From: Clitoria ternatea
Lineage: Eukaryota; Streptophyta; Magnoliopsida; Fabales; Fabaceae
NCBI GenBank assembly: GCA_037962975.1
Contig: CM075675.1
Coordinates: 50,576,501-50,640,500 of the forward strand
Direction: 5' to 3'
Length of the DNA stretch: 64,000 nucleotides
The number at the start of each line of letters is the position of its first letter. Position 1 is the stretch's first letter. Made by a program: the position numbers and the translations under genes. Below are positions 34,501-46,287 of this stretch, piece after piece. The notes beneath the pieces were generated by a model. That model was not told where the DNA came from and made no database searches. It saw only the letters and a program-made list of their open reading frames with translations.

Positions 34501-34712
34501 GTTTGATGAATTCTTATAATGGTCCAAACATGCAGGCACACATGGATTTTTTGCGAACTGGTTTCACATATGGCATTCGGGTTAGTATGGTGGTATTTTT
34601 TTTTTTTTTGGAAAGAGTACTTATCTTTTGTAGTAATGGCTTCTTCCTTTAGCAGGATGATCCTAATGTGAGAGCAGCGCAGTTGCATGAGGATCCATCA
34701 AGACACGCATGA
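31513..34712 (+). CDS. FHY3: FHY3/FAR1-type transcription factor, 7 coding exons, 842 aa
   Basis: Coding exons are 31513-33681, 33760-33816, 34100-34168, 34257-34319, 34396-34464, 34536-34580 and 34656-34712, all with GT-AG junctions and phase-0 boundaries. I start at the ATG of MDIDLRLPSG, because the frame upstream lies in the intron. Arabidopsis FHY3 is of nearly equal length and begins and ends alike (MDIDLR... and QLHEDxSRH...). Domains: FAR1 DNA-binding zinc finger at about 91-190 (C123, C157, C162, H185, H187), MULE transposase-derived domain at about 288-384, SWIM zinc finger at C581, C583, C593, H595, and a basic nuclear-signal-like KSNKKKNPTKKKK at 711-723. FHY3 and FAR1 are domesticated Mutator transposases that act in the nucleus, activating FHY1/FHL in phytochrome A signalling and also clock and chlorophyll genes. 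All motifs are intact. Confidence 0.93.
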
Positions 34713-34735
34713 GTGTCCCTGTCCTTTATACTAAG

Positions 34736-34839
34736 GTAGTTGATATTTTGAGTCAATTCCAATTTTTTGTTGTGGTCAACTGAGTAATTTACTGAGTAAG
34801 AATTGTTGAAACAGTGATTCAAATTGTTCGTATTTATAG
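34736..34839 (+). other. Predicted intron in the 3' untranslated region
   Basis: CTAAG/GTAGTT at 34735/34736 and TTTATAG/GCGGG at 34839/34840 fit donor and acceptor, 23 bases after the stop codon. The following exon would run through 34840-34930 or beyond. An intron this close behind the stop is not expected to trigger nonsense-mediated decay. Confidence 0.45.
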
Positions 34840-34930
34840 GCGGGTAAAGCCAAGAATATGAGCTATCAATCTGGTGCTGAGAATGGAATATCTCGTGCCC
34901 ATTTGAGGTTATAATGGAAAATCTCAAAAT

Positions 34931-36113
34931 TCATTATTTGTAATATAATGCTGTTATATTATTATTAATAATGATATAGGATACCTGTTGTTAACGTTTA
35001 TTATAAATACTAATAGATGATGTAAGGTTTTAGCTTTCTACCTCGTGGAGATTGTTGTATTATATATACTTATTCTTTAGGCTATTTGAAAAATTGTAAT
35101 TATGAAATATTTTAGGCACGAAGATTTAGCATGCTTTTTTATTTCCATCAGTGGAAACGAGAGTAAAATCTCATCATTTATAATTTCATTTTCTCTTTGT
35201 TACTTGATCTTTATGGAAATATAAAGTTAATTAGAGATGAGAGGAAAAAAATACTAAACTAATATACTTTTTGGTTTGAAAAAACATTTTCCTGATTTTA
35301 TTTTATACTCACTTTTTAACTGTAAAATTATCATTTTATTTTCTATTTTAAAAAATCTGTGCAGGAGTCAGTAAAAATATTTTTTTTTGTTTTTGTTATT
35401 ATTATACAAATGTTTAAAAATAAAAAATAAAATAATAGTTTTATAATTAAACGTGAAAATAAAAAGTGAATTTTAAAACCAAACTGTCTTTAAAGACGTG
35501 AAATGATAATTTGTTTTGTAAATTTGTAAGTGACAACTTTACCCTCATTGAAACATGTCCCGAACCTAATCCTCCTTGTCAATCAGTGAATCAAATCTCT
35601 TATATAGTGCCCTAAATTCACACAAGCCACCCAAAAGCCATGAATCAACTTCAAGCATATTTATCCCTATTTTAAAAGTGAAATTTTCAGGATATCTTAT
35701 AAGAAAGGTTGTTTTAAGTAAGAGTAAGAACAACAAGTTGAATTATTAAATCTTATCATGGATGATCCAGTTTTAAGTGATTATATGATTTTAAAAACAT
35801 CATTATCATCTAAGAAAACTTTTTTCATATGTAAGAGTGAGAGGAATGAATATGTGCCATACAACTATATAATGCATGGTTAAGATTAATTATAAGGATG
35901 TATCTTATGATTTTAAAAGTAGTGAGAGCAACAAATTTAAACCGTTAGATTTATCATAGATGGTCGAGATTAGAATATATCAGTTATGTGAGTTTTTTAA
36001 AAAGTTATTTAACTTTTTAAATAATTATGTGATTTTAAAAACCTTTTAATCATGATGATCCATGTATGATTGTACAATTGCTGCTTTCACTTTCATATAA
36101 GAAAACTTTTCTC

Positions 36114-36168
<55 letters not shown>

Positions 36169-36237
36169 AAATAATAAGAAAAAAGTAAGGAGGAAAATTT
36201 TGAAACTTTAAAAATTTTGATATGCATACATGTATAT
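34931..36237. other. Intergenic with (AT)n microsatellite
   Basis: AT-rich, no gene seen. An uninterrupted AT dinucleotide run of about 24 units lies at 36117-36165. A motif AAGAAAACTTTT-C-AT recurs at 35813-35829 and 36100-36112. Confidence 0.7.
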
Positions 36238-36861
36238 TAGGGATGGTAATTTAGGCTTGACCCACGGGCCAACCCGTTTAGCTTGATAAAATAGGCGGAT
36301 AGGTCAAGAAATCAAACCCGTTTTCCCAAATAAGCCTGACCCATTTTAGCCCTTAAAAAAATGGGCCCTAATGGGCCGGGCCAGGCCAAGCTGGCTCACC
36401 AGACCACTAATAAAAAAAATTATATTAATATATATTTTAAAGACTTTAAAAGCTTACTTTTTTATGATAGTTGTATAACTTGTATTCTATGTTATTATAA
36501 ATTTAATAATATAATATTATAAAATGTAAATAATAAAATTTTGTTTCCACTAATACAAATATAATTTATTTAAACTTTTAATGAAATAAATTGGGCTAAT
36601 TATAAAAAAAATGGTTTTAAAACAAGTGAAATTTGATTTTTATATCTAATTTTTTTTAAAAAAATAAGGCTTAAAAACAGTATAAATTTAAATTAAAAAA
36701 ATAGCATGCATAATTTGTAAAAAACAGGTTGGTTCGTTGGCCCGCGAATGGGTCAGACTAATGTTTCTGACCCGTTTTCTTTTTTTGATCTGGCCTAACC
36801 TGTATTATGACGGGCTTACACGGGCCTTAGCCCGGCCCGTAAACCCATATTGCCACCCCTA
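36238..36861. mobile_element. hAT-like non-autonomous element (about 624 bp)
   Basis: The ends TAGGGATGGTAAT and ATTGCCACCCCTA form an inverted repeat of the TAGGGGTGGCAAT type common in plant hAT derivatives. Inside each end are GGGCC/CCCGTTT-type GC-rich blocks. The middle is AT-rich with no coding. No clear 8-bp target duplication is seen, so one end may be slightly misplaced or mutated. Confidence 0.6.
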
Positions 36862-37498
36862 TTTGTGATCAAAGAAAAGGAACCTCGTTTTTGTTTTTGG
36901 TATAGAAGAGGCTTCTTTCTATATCTATACTTTCTTCGCGGGAACTTGGTTCAGATTAGTGTCATGACTCATGAAGTTTGCTGAGTTTTTCTTTTTCAGT
37001 TTTTGTTTTTATTTGGGCTTAAGTTGGCTGTGTTTGAAATCTTTCCTTAGCAAATATTGGAATTGGAATATGAACATGCATTAGACTCTTCGGTTGGAGA
37101 AAAAATAGTACGAAAGGAGCAAAAAAGGAGATTGAAATGAATTCATTGTTTAAGTGAATAAAAAAAAAATTAAAATATCTCTAGACGAATACAATACAAG
37201 AATTAAAGAAATTGTATAGATGCATAAAATATTGGAAGTAAAATTCAAACCCTGGTTCTAAAGAATAAAAAGAAAAGGATTTGACAATATCAATTAATCC
37301 TATTTAGTTCAGTGACGTTGTCGCACAGTTGTGAGTGACTGAAATCAAAAACAAAATCTCCACAGTGGAACTGGAAGGTAATTGGAGAAGGAGACGTAAA
37401 TGTTTATGTTAACATGAATCATCAAAAATTGAACCTAATAACACTTTTATCACAAACAGAAAAATAGACTTATGACAAGTTTGAAAGTTAAATAAAAG
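36862..37498. other. Downstream flank of the MYB gene
   Basis: No gene seen. It presumably contains the 3' untranslated end of the minus-strand MYB gene directly before 37498. Confidence 0.5.
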
Positions 37499-38853
37499 CT
37501 ATATAGATCCAAGCAAGTTTTCCATTGAAATATCATTATCAAAATAACCAGATCCACCCATTTGAAGAGGCATATTATTGATGGATTCAGTTGCAATATT
37601 TCCTCTGCTACCTGCTCCATTGCAATATCTGGAGACTGGAGGTGTAACCCAATTCTGTTGGTTACCTTGGTAAGACATAGGATCAATATGGAGAGACTCA
37701 GAAATCCAACTTTGCTGATTACTATGGTGAGATGCAGGAACCGAATCATGACAATCAATGTGGTGAGGCACAGGAACCCAATTCTGTTCATCAGTATGGT
37801 GAGACACAGGAACTGTATTTTGATGATCAATGTGGTGAGGCTCAGGAAACCAATCATGTTCATTAGTGTGGTGAGACGTAGGAACTGAATGATGATCAAT
37901 GTGATGAGGCACAGGAATCCAATTCTGATGATGATCAATGTGATGAGACACAGGAACTGAATTCTGATGATCAATGTGATGAGGTACAGTAAACCAAGCA
38001 TGTTCATTAGTGTGGTGAGACAAAGGAACCCAGTTCTGTTCATTAACTTGGCGGGGCATAGGAATTGAGTTCTGTTGATCAATGTGGTGAGGTATATGAA
38101 TCTGGTTCTGTTCATTAAGGAGGGAAGACACATGAATCCCATTTTGTTGCTCAATGTGGTGAGGCACCAAATCCTCATGGCATGAGTTTATGTCATGAAT
38201 GCTTTTCCTTCTTCGTTTCCCCGAGGTGTTATTCTGGCGAATGAAGTATTTCTGGGCATGGCTAGCAATCTGAGATGGAGTTTTTGACGTAACAACATAT
38301 CTTGAAATTTCCTTCCAATGTCCCTTTCCATGTATTCTCAGTCCACTCAAAAACAACCTGTTACAGTATAGAACATCAATTGGTGAATGAATCCTCTTAA
38401 GCTTAAATATTTGGAACGTCCGTACAAATAATGGACAAAAAAATCATATGAAAGTGCATCAAAATAGATAATAAAGAATTAGGTTCTTTAAATCAAATAA
38501 TTAAGAATTAGGTTCTGTAAATTCAATCACATGATCACGGTTTATTATTTGGAGAAATTAGTATATACATGGTTCTTTATAATGATTGATGAATTGTTGG
38601 GATGGTTTTGAACTCCTACTTCTCATGCATACATGCAAAATGTGTTTTGAGTTTGTAAATAAGCTAAAAAAACTATAGCCTTACATGCATATGAAATTGA
38701 CTCAAAATGTTAATTCTAATACAAATTCTTTGATTTGCCCTTTCCATATTTAAAAGAAAGTGTACTGTACCTATGTTCTTCTTCAGTCCATGAAACTCTT
38801 TTCTTGTGTGGAACCTGAATCGTTGAAGGAGTCGTGTTGTGTTCTGGAGGCAT
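37499..38853 (-). CDS. Single-repeat MYB (SHAQKYF type) transcription factor with coding minisatellite, 313 aa
   Basis: Exon 1 is 38853-38771 (start MPPEHNTTPS), the intron has a GTACAG donor at 38770 and a TGTAACAG acceptor at 38358, and exon 2 is 38357-37499. The split codon is Arg 28. The MYB repeat reads KKRVSWTEEEHRLFLSGL, then GKGHWKEISRYVV and TPSQIASHAQKYF, which defines the R-R/CCA1-like group binding TATCCA- or I-box-like DNA. A basic GKRRRKS follows. Residues about 90-260 are then tandem copies of a His/Asn-rich 15-residue motif (PHHIDHQNSVPV, SHHTNEQNWVPV types). The end, DNDISMENLLGSI, is acidic and hydrophobic. No stops or frame breaks. Its exact orthologue is not recognised. 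Confidence 0.85.
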
Positions 38854-38998
38854 TCTTCTTTTCAAGAATTAAGTTAAGTGTCTTGTAACAATAACAATAC
38901 CTTTCTTTTCTTGCTTAAAAGAAAATGGCGCCAACACAATGTGTATTTGAAGATTATTTTCTTTATCTCTCAAGAGTACTTTCCTCCTTTCTAACATA

Positions 38999-39008
38999 AT
39001 TATATACT
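38999..39008 (-). promoter_or_regulatory. Candidate TATA box of the MYB gene
   Basis: The minus strand reads AGTATATAATTATG about 150 bases upstream of the MYB start codon. The region is AT-rich, so chance is possible. Confidence 0.35.
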
Positions 39009-40538
39009 AGTTAATGAATCTATAAGATCTTATTTTAAAAAATATATATTTTATATATTATTTCTTGAATATTAATTTGTTGCCACAAGATATTATAATT
39101 TATTATATATTTTACAAATTTTAAATTTTTTTAACGTTAAATTTATCGCTGTATAACGGACCTGCATCGATTGATCACCAAGCGTAACTTCGATCACCAC
39201 TTTCATGATCTGTACAACGGACCCGCTGCCAATGAAGTCCATCAAACGCAAAAGAGGTCGAGGTGATACAACAGGTAACTCTATTAGGCTTAGGGTGTAT
39301 CGTGTAATTTATATTATTTTTTTATTTTCTTTGATTTCTTTCTTGTTTTCGAGTATTGAATGTTGATTGATCGAATTATTTAATACTGTTTGGTTATTAT
39401 TGAATCACCATTAATCCTCCTCTTGATGCAATTGTGGTTCGTATGAGTTAGAGAAACTGAGAATTTTGTTTTCCTTTTTTTTCATATTATGATTTTACAT
39501 ATGTTCGGATTAGAAGCTCACTCTAGTATTAGCAGTGGATTGACTTTGTGTTAGTCAAATTAGAAGTTAATTATTTAATTATGGTATGTTACAAGTGCTC
39601 AGTTTAAATTATGATATTCTTATGTGGATGTATCTGATATATGCTTGTTTAGATGCAGTTGTCTGGTATGATATACAAATTTGTCACCCCTCTATCTCAA
39701 TTTTTCTATTTTCAGCTTTCATAAGAAAATAGGTGCCTAATGTCTATTCTAACCAAAGCATCTTTTGTAGTTTTGAAAATGGGGTTCAGGATTTCAATGG
39801 AATTTAGCTCAGGTAGATGTGTTTTTGAGCCTGCATGCAAGGGATCAATGTTCTTCATAATGCCTTTTTGATGTTTCTAAGGAGAGAAATCATGAAATCC
39901 TTTTATTTGTCTGTCTGTTTGTTTGTTATTCTTTTCCTTTCTGGGAATGAGAATGATTTTCATTTTGCTTAATTAAATTTCTGAGTGCTTCTATGAAATG
40001 GGACAGGTCTCTCATTCTTACTGGGTTTTATTTTCATTGTCTAATTTGTCCTCTGTTTCACCCTTCAAGATTCAATTTTGAAATTAATTATATTGTTGTC
40101 TCTAGAGTGTTAAATTTTACTATTAGTATATTTTTTTGGTAAGGGATAATTTTACTATCAGTTTTATTACAGGGATAAATAAGAAATTTAATATTATGTG
40201 TGTTTAGGTTTAACTTAAACAAAAAAAAGTTGAAAGGGAATTGGAATTTACCCTGCTTTTATTCTTCTTTGTGTGAAAAAAGAGTGTTCTCTCAATCTTG
40301 TTCTTCTTGGACTGGTTCTGAATGCCAAATTAAAAATGTGCAACTACAACGTTAACAACACAAAAGCTGTTATCATTGGATGAAGTATGGTACTATGGTG
40401 CCATTGTGCAATAATGTCTAAAATAAGTTGTTAGATTATGGTGAACCAGGGGAGCATTAACAACACAAAAGGGCATTCAATAATGAAAGAGACCCTTTAT
40501 CTTGTGAAATAGCTTGATTATTTTACTCTGCTAGTCCA
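39009..40538. other. Intergenic, possible orphan exon fragment
   Basis: No supported gene. Around 39160-39275 there is a less AT-rich stretch with a short basic frame (MKSIKRKRGRG) ending at a donor-like CAG/GTAACT (39273). It could be a first exon belonging to the hAT remnant downstream, but nothing confirms this. Confidence 0.4.
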
Positions 40539-42306
40539 ATGTTGCGGAATCTATATTTTATTACTACTTTTACATATGCAGCTAACACTTCTATCTTGGG
40601 TTTTCTTCCACCAAACTACAATGTTATAAGAACTACGTATTTGCAGAAAGAGAAGGCCAACATATTAGGATTGCTTCAACCTATTAAAGATACTTGGCTA
40701 GAAAAAGGTGTGAGCATAGTTACTGATGGCTAGACATGCACAAAGGAGGCCATTAATTAACTTCATGGAAGCCTCGGATTTGAGACCCTTGTTTTTGCAG
40801 GCTATCGATGGGTCTACGAATACAAGGACAAACATTACATTGCTAGTCTGATTTTGTCTATCATTCATGAAGTTAGACCCCAAAATGTTGTCTAAATCAT
40901 TATTGAAAATGCTCTTGTATGCTGCTGGTTCTATAATTGAATCTCTCCACCTCATTTTTTTGAACACTTTGTGTCGTACACATGCTAAATCTTGCTTTGA
41001 AGAATATCTTAACACCCAAAAATACACTAAACAATGAGATTGCTTATGGTGAGTGCCATTGGATTACCATCGTTGTTGATGATACTTTTTTTATTAGAAA
41101 TTTCATGGTGAATCATTCAATGAGGCTAGCCATGTTTAATACTTTTGTACATTTAAAGTTATCGGTTGTTGATGACATTAGATTTGCCTCAATTATTGTC
41201 ATGTTGAAGATATTGATAACTATTAAGCATGGTCTCCAATCCATGGTAATTAGTGACCAATGGTCTCATTATAGAGAGGATGATGTTCAGAAGGCTGTTG
41301 TTGTGAAGGAAATAATTCTTAATGACCATTGGTGGGATCAGGTTGATTACATTCTAAACTTTACAAAGCCAATATATGAGATGCTTTATTCTTGTGATAC
41401 AAATAAACCAAGCCTTCACTTGGTCTATGAGAAATAGGACTCCATGATTAAATAGGTCAAGGTTACAATATATAAACATGAGAGGAAGGAGTTGACTAAA
41501 CATCCAACCTTTTATGAAGTGCTTTACAACATTTTAATTGATAGATGAACTAAAAGTTATACACCACTTCATTGCTTGATTCACTCACTTAATCCTAGGT
41601 AAATTCAATTACCTTTCAAATTGAATTGATTTAAAATTCTTTTCAAATTTCAAGTTCTAAAATTTAATTTATGTGTTTATATAATAGGTACTATTGTAGA
41701 CAATGGGGTGAGTAAGTTTCAAATCGACTTCCTCCACATAGGGACAATAAAGTCTATATAGGGAGAAATGAATGTTTGAGGAATTACTTTCCAGATTCAA
41801 GGGAAAGGCTAGATGTCAATATAGAATTTGTAAAATTCTCAAGTGCCATTCAAGAGTTTAGCCAATTTGGTTCCTTGCAAGATAGGTGGAACATGCTACC
41901 AATAGAATAGTGGGTCATGTATGGAACCGCTGTCCCTGAGCTTCAAACCATAGCCTTGAAGCTTCTTTCATAACCGTGTTCTTCTTCTTGTTGTGAGAGA
42001 GATTGGAGCACTTATTCCTCTATTTACTCCTTGAAAAGGAATAGACTAAATCCTAAGGGAGTTGAAGACTTAGTTGTTCACAAAAATGTTCGTCTTTTAT
42101 TAAAGAAGTGTCAAAAGTATAATGAAGGCGAGACAAGAATGTGGAATATTGGTGGTAATGAGTGGGAACCATTGAAGGGGCTGTGGTTCTTGAAGTTGCT
42201 AATCTTTCTCTTGATAAACCAGATATCAAAGCGGTTCTTTTTACAAATGGAACAGAAAATGATGAAATTGAGACTGTTAAAGTATAATTTCCATAGTCAT
42301 GCTTAG
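40539..42306 (+). pseudogene. Decayed hAT transposase (DUF659 to C-terminal dimerisation region)
   Basis: Pieces in several frames follow the order of plant hAT-like proteins. First comes NVIRTTYLQKEKANI with GVSIVTDG followed by a stop in place of the conserved Trp (TAG at about 40732). Then MLNLALKNILTPKN, ECHWITIVVDD, NHSMRLAMFN, DDIRFASIIVMLK and a long helical part appear to 41437. Last, the C-terminal dimerisation region reads YGTAVPELQTIALKLLS, CCERDWSTYS and SLKRNRLNPKGVEDLV (41920-42090). At least five stops and frame changes break it. No inverted repeats could be matched around it. Confidence 0.72.
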
Positions 42307-43203
42307 ATATTGTGAAGTTGAACAATATTAGTATTTAGTTTGTTATTGTTAGATATATATATTTTTTTCATTTAGAACAATTTAAATCCCATTTATGTTT
42401 TTTGGTATGATAATTTGTGTTTTTTAAGCATTGCTATTAATATACACTATATATATACCAGTACTCGGTTTTTTTTATAAAAGAAATGACGCATGCCGTT
42501 CCCTGTATCTGATATCGTACCTGTATTCGTGCAACGTAGGAGATAGGAGATTTCATGGGACAATCAGCTTAGTCTTTCCTTTTCCCTTTTATTAGAAAGG
42601 ATGCAAGGCTTGTAGGCTAGTGCAGATCATTTGAACAGTGATTTGATCACCACAGAGAGATGCTAATTTCAAATTTTGTATTCACCAAGTTCTGATAATG
42701 GAGCATGTGATTGAAGATTTGGATCATGGCTTTTAGTCTTTTAGTGGTAAAAGCTATGAAATATGGATTGAATACTGTTAGAGGAAAATGAAAAGCTGAG
42801 GAAATAGAAGGTTCGATCATGCTTTGAAGTTCTAGTTTTATTTCACCTTAAAATATTTTGTTTTCTGTAAATTCAGAAGTGCTTACTTTAGCCTGCTGTA
42901 TATTGAGTAATATCTCCTTTTCACTGAGTACATTTACAATGTAAAAATTTGGATAATCTTAGTTGGAATAGGCAATTGCAATTCTTCCTAAACATTTTTT
43001 ACACTCACCTCTCTAAAGATTAGACCAAGGTGATCAATGCCTTAAATATTGGACATAACTTTTAGTTGAAGCTAGATATGATTATTTTATTTTCTTTCAA
43101 AGATTGCATTTGATGTTTTGATGGGTGAGATGATGCAATCACATGATCGGTGGAACTTGTATTTGGAAATTAGAAATTGCATTGATTATCTTCTTATACT
43201 TTT
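42307..43203. other. Intergenic, with segment repeated near 50.2 kb
   Basis: No gene seen. The stretch 42830-43090 resembles 50140-50355, including an identical run GGATAATCTTAGTTGGAATA. Confidence 0.55.
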
Positions 43204-43569
43204 GTGTTGTGTGTTGATAAATTATCTCAAGAGAATGTTGCATTTGGGAATTGGGTCGCTTTGAAAGCTGGCAGAAATGACCATGGAACATTTCACTTGA
43301 TGTTTGCAAATGAATTTTTGTTGTTAGGTAAAGCCAATGATGGTCAGATGCTATGTGTTCAGGAAGTGTTGGACAAATTTTGCATAATTAATTCCAGGGC
43401 AACAAATGCAAGGGAAAGACAAGCATTTTCTTTTCCAAGAACAGCCCCCTTCATTAATGACTTGTTTCAGATTCCAGGCTACAAAATACCATATGAATTT
43501 AATGAGTTCAAAAAATATCATCATAATATTATTAATTTTAATTATATAGAAAACAATACTTACTATTAA
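43204..43569 (+). CDS. Orphan reading frame, 121 aa, unknown
   Basis: An open frame (MLCVDKLSQENVAFGNW to ENNTYY) with ordinary composition (VALKAGRNDHGTF, FANEFLLLGKANDG) stands out from its AT-rich flanks. I do not recognise it. It may be a fragment of an older gene or transposon; the tail from FNEFKKYHHN on becomes Asn/Tyr/Ile-rich like the flanking DNA, so the true end may be earlier. It lies just before a copia element and after the hAT remnant. Confidence 0.25.
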   Translation: MLCVDKLSQENVAFGNWVALKAGRNDHGTFHLMFANEFLLLGKANDGQMLCVQEVLDKFCIINSRATNARERQAFSFPRTAPFINDLFQIPGYKIPYEFNEFKKYHHNIINFNYIENNTYY

Positions 43570-43976
43570 ATATGCTTATCATGCATTGCTGTAAAATGAC
43601 AACAACAAGAAAACTTGGACCTTGTGTTAGAATGAAAACTATAAACGGTGGAGTGGTATATGTGAACGTCGATGGCGGCGGAGTGAGATGAAGAGGTAAA
43701 GTGCTTAAAAAATCATATTAATTTGCAAGTGAATTTATCGCTTGAGGTCTCTCATGAGTAACATGATACAACTGAACAAGGCAGTACAACGCCCACATCT
43801 GGCTGAAGTTCAAAATATGGATACCTGCAAGATAAGGAAGACCATGATTACCATTGAACAAAGTGGAAGATGCCTTTGCCTAAAATATTAATCGGTGAAC
43901 ACACCTAGAGAAGAAAAAATGCATGGCCAAAGCATATGATATATACCCTGTTATGATGTGAGACAACGATAAACCA
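43570..43976. other. Spacer before copia element
   Basis: No gene seen. Confidence 0.5.
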
Positions 43977-43981
43977 AATCT

Positions 43982-44442
43982 TGTTAGGTACCAGAGTATC
44001 AGAATAATATCACACAACTAAAATAGAGATGAGAAAAGAGGAACTGAACATAATAATTTTACGTGGAAAACCCTCAACAGATAAGGGAAAAACCACGGGT
44101 AAGACCAAAGAAATATTTTCACTAAGTGAAAGAAATATTACAACTTCTCCCTATCTCACAAGGAGAGAACAATGACACTCTCTTTAAATAGGAGAACACT
44201 CACTCGAGAACACTATAATTTTCTCTCTGAACTTTTCTCCCTAGATACTAGGAAATGCTTCTAGTTTGGGATGATAAAACTTGGAGTAAGAAGCTTCAAT
44301 TTATAGCTATCAAGATGCAATTATGACCACACACATTTTTCTGGCTAATATGCAAGCTTTAATTTGGACCACACATTTTCTTATGGCCAATATGCAACAT
44401 TAATTTTGCACCACAAAATCAAAAGTGGCTTTGACTCTAATA
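43982..44442 (-). repeat. 3' LTR of the first copia element
   Basis: Aligns throughout with 48612-49088. The plus-strand start TGTTAGGTACC is intact; the other end reads CTCTAATA where CA would be expected. Confidence 0.88.
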
Positions 44443-44612
44443 ATCTCCCACTTAAAGTCACTTTTGTGAGCTTCTCAATTCTTTCTCTTCTTGCCAGTTT
44501 CCTGCTGCAATTACATTTCTGATATGCCATAGGAGGACCTGCACCATTTGAACTTGTCGGTGTTGATCGGTTTTGTCATAACATCTGCTAGGTTGTCTTT
44601 TGTATGAATATT

Positions 44613-45920
44613 CTAGAGATCCATACTCCCTTCCTCTACTACTTCTCGAACAAAGTGATATTGCACGCCTATGTGTTTTGTCCTGGAATGAAAGGTCGGA
44701 TTCCTTGCAATGTGCAAGGCACTCTGACTATCACAATACACCATAATCTTCAGTTGCATGTGCCCGAGTTCTTCCAATATCCTTTGCATCCAGATTGCTT
44801 CCTTGCATGCTTGAGTAGCTGCCATGTATTCAGCTTCTGTAGTTGATAAGGCTACAACAGATTGTAATTTAGATAACCAGCTTACCGCTCCTCTTGCTAG
44901 TGTAAACAGATAGCTTGTAGTAGATTTCCTTTTATCAAGATCACCTGCAAAATCAGAATCAACATATCCTCTGACAATAAACTCTGATCCTCCAAAACAT
45001 AATACAACACCAGAGGTTCCCTTAACATATCTTAGGATCCTCTTCATAGCATTCCAATGCTCTTTACCAAGATCTATCATGAACCGACTGACCATACCAA
45101 CTGGTTGAGCAATATCTGGTCTCGTACAAATCATTTCATACATAACGCTTCCCACCGCTGATGCATACGTTACTCGAGACATTTCCATCCTCTCTGCTTC
45201 TCTGCTATGACTCATACTTGAGGATAATTTATAATTGACAAGAAATGGGGTAGAAATTAGCTTACATTCTTGCATGTTGAAGTGCCGCAAAACATTCAGT
45301 AAGTAGTTTTTTTGAGAAAGTCAAACCTTCCTATCTTTTCTATCTCGGTGAATTTGCATCCTTAAAATCTTGTTTGCTGGTCCCAAATCCTTCATATCAA
45401 ACTCCCTAGCCAACTACGCCTTCAATTTCTGGATTTGATCTTTGTTGGGGCCTACAACCAACATGTCATCCACATACAATAGCAAAATGATAAAATCATC
45501 ATCACCAAACCTCTTTTAGTGCATACAATGGTCTGAACACAGTCTGTTGTATCTGAGGCTCATAATAAAGGAATCAAATCTCTCGTACCAGTATCTTGGC
45601 GCCTGCTTTAGACCATACAAAGATTTGGTTAACTTGCAAACCAAGTTTTCTTTTCCTTGTTCTTTAAAGCCTTCTGGTTGAAGCATATATATTTTCTCTT
45701 TAAGTTCTCCATGAAGAAAAGCAGTTTTTACATCCAGTTGTTCAATATGTAAATTAAATGAAGCACACATAGCTAACACAACTCTGATAGTAGTAAGACT
45801 TACCACCAAAGAGAAAATCTCATTGAAATCAATGCCTTCTTTCTGAGCATATCCTTTAACCACTAGTCTAGCACGATACCACTCCACTTGATGCCATATC
45901 TTTTTATCTTGTAAACCCAT
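44613..45920 (-). pseudogene. Copia reverse transcriptase and RNase H, broken
   Basis: RT begins near 45920 (VVKGYAQKEGIDFNEIF, QLDVKTAFLHGELKE, SLYGLKQAPRYWYERF), meets a stop at 45516, and continues in altered frame through the catalytic YVDD at 45465-45476. RNase H (45290-44613) has DSDFAGD, STTEAEYMA and CDSQSALH, so its acidic residues remain. RT and RNase H share one frame, different from that of gag-integrase, so a frameshift lies between 46288 and 45920. The RNase H frame stops at 44613 after GSMDL, short of the usual copia end. Confidence 0.87.
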
Positions 45921-46287
45921 TTGGATCCAATGGCTTTTTGACCTTCTGGAAGTGTTACAAGCTCCTATGTTTAATTTCTATGTAAGGCTTCCATTTCTTC
46001 CTGCATTGCTGCAATCCATAGAGAAGCATCTGAACTGCTCACAGCCTCCTGAAAGCTTGACAGTTCTCCTTCTTCCATTAGAAGACAATATGAATCATGG
46101 CTTGCCATCACATAGTCTGAGTGCCAAGATGGTTTCTTTATCTGAGGTGTTGATTGTCAAACTTCTTCATCATTGCCCTCATCTGGTTCTTGTTTTACGT
46201 GCTCTGGTTCTGCTTCGGAAGAATTATCTTCTCCAGACTCTTTATCCATAGTAGCTTCTTTAGAAGTGCTCTAATTTTTTTCTCACC

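Noticed and set aside
37450..38178. 242-codon minus-strand frame rich in Leu, Ile, Met and Thr
   Set aside because: It is the alternate frame of the MYB minisatellite; the other frame carries the MYB domain and correct splice joins.
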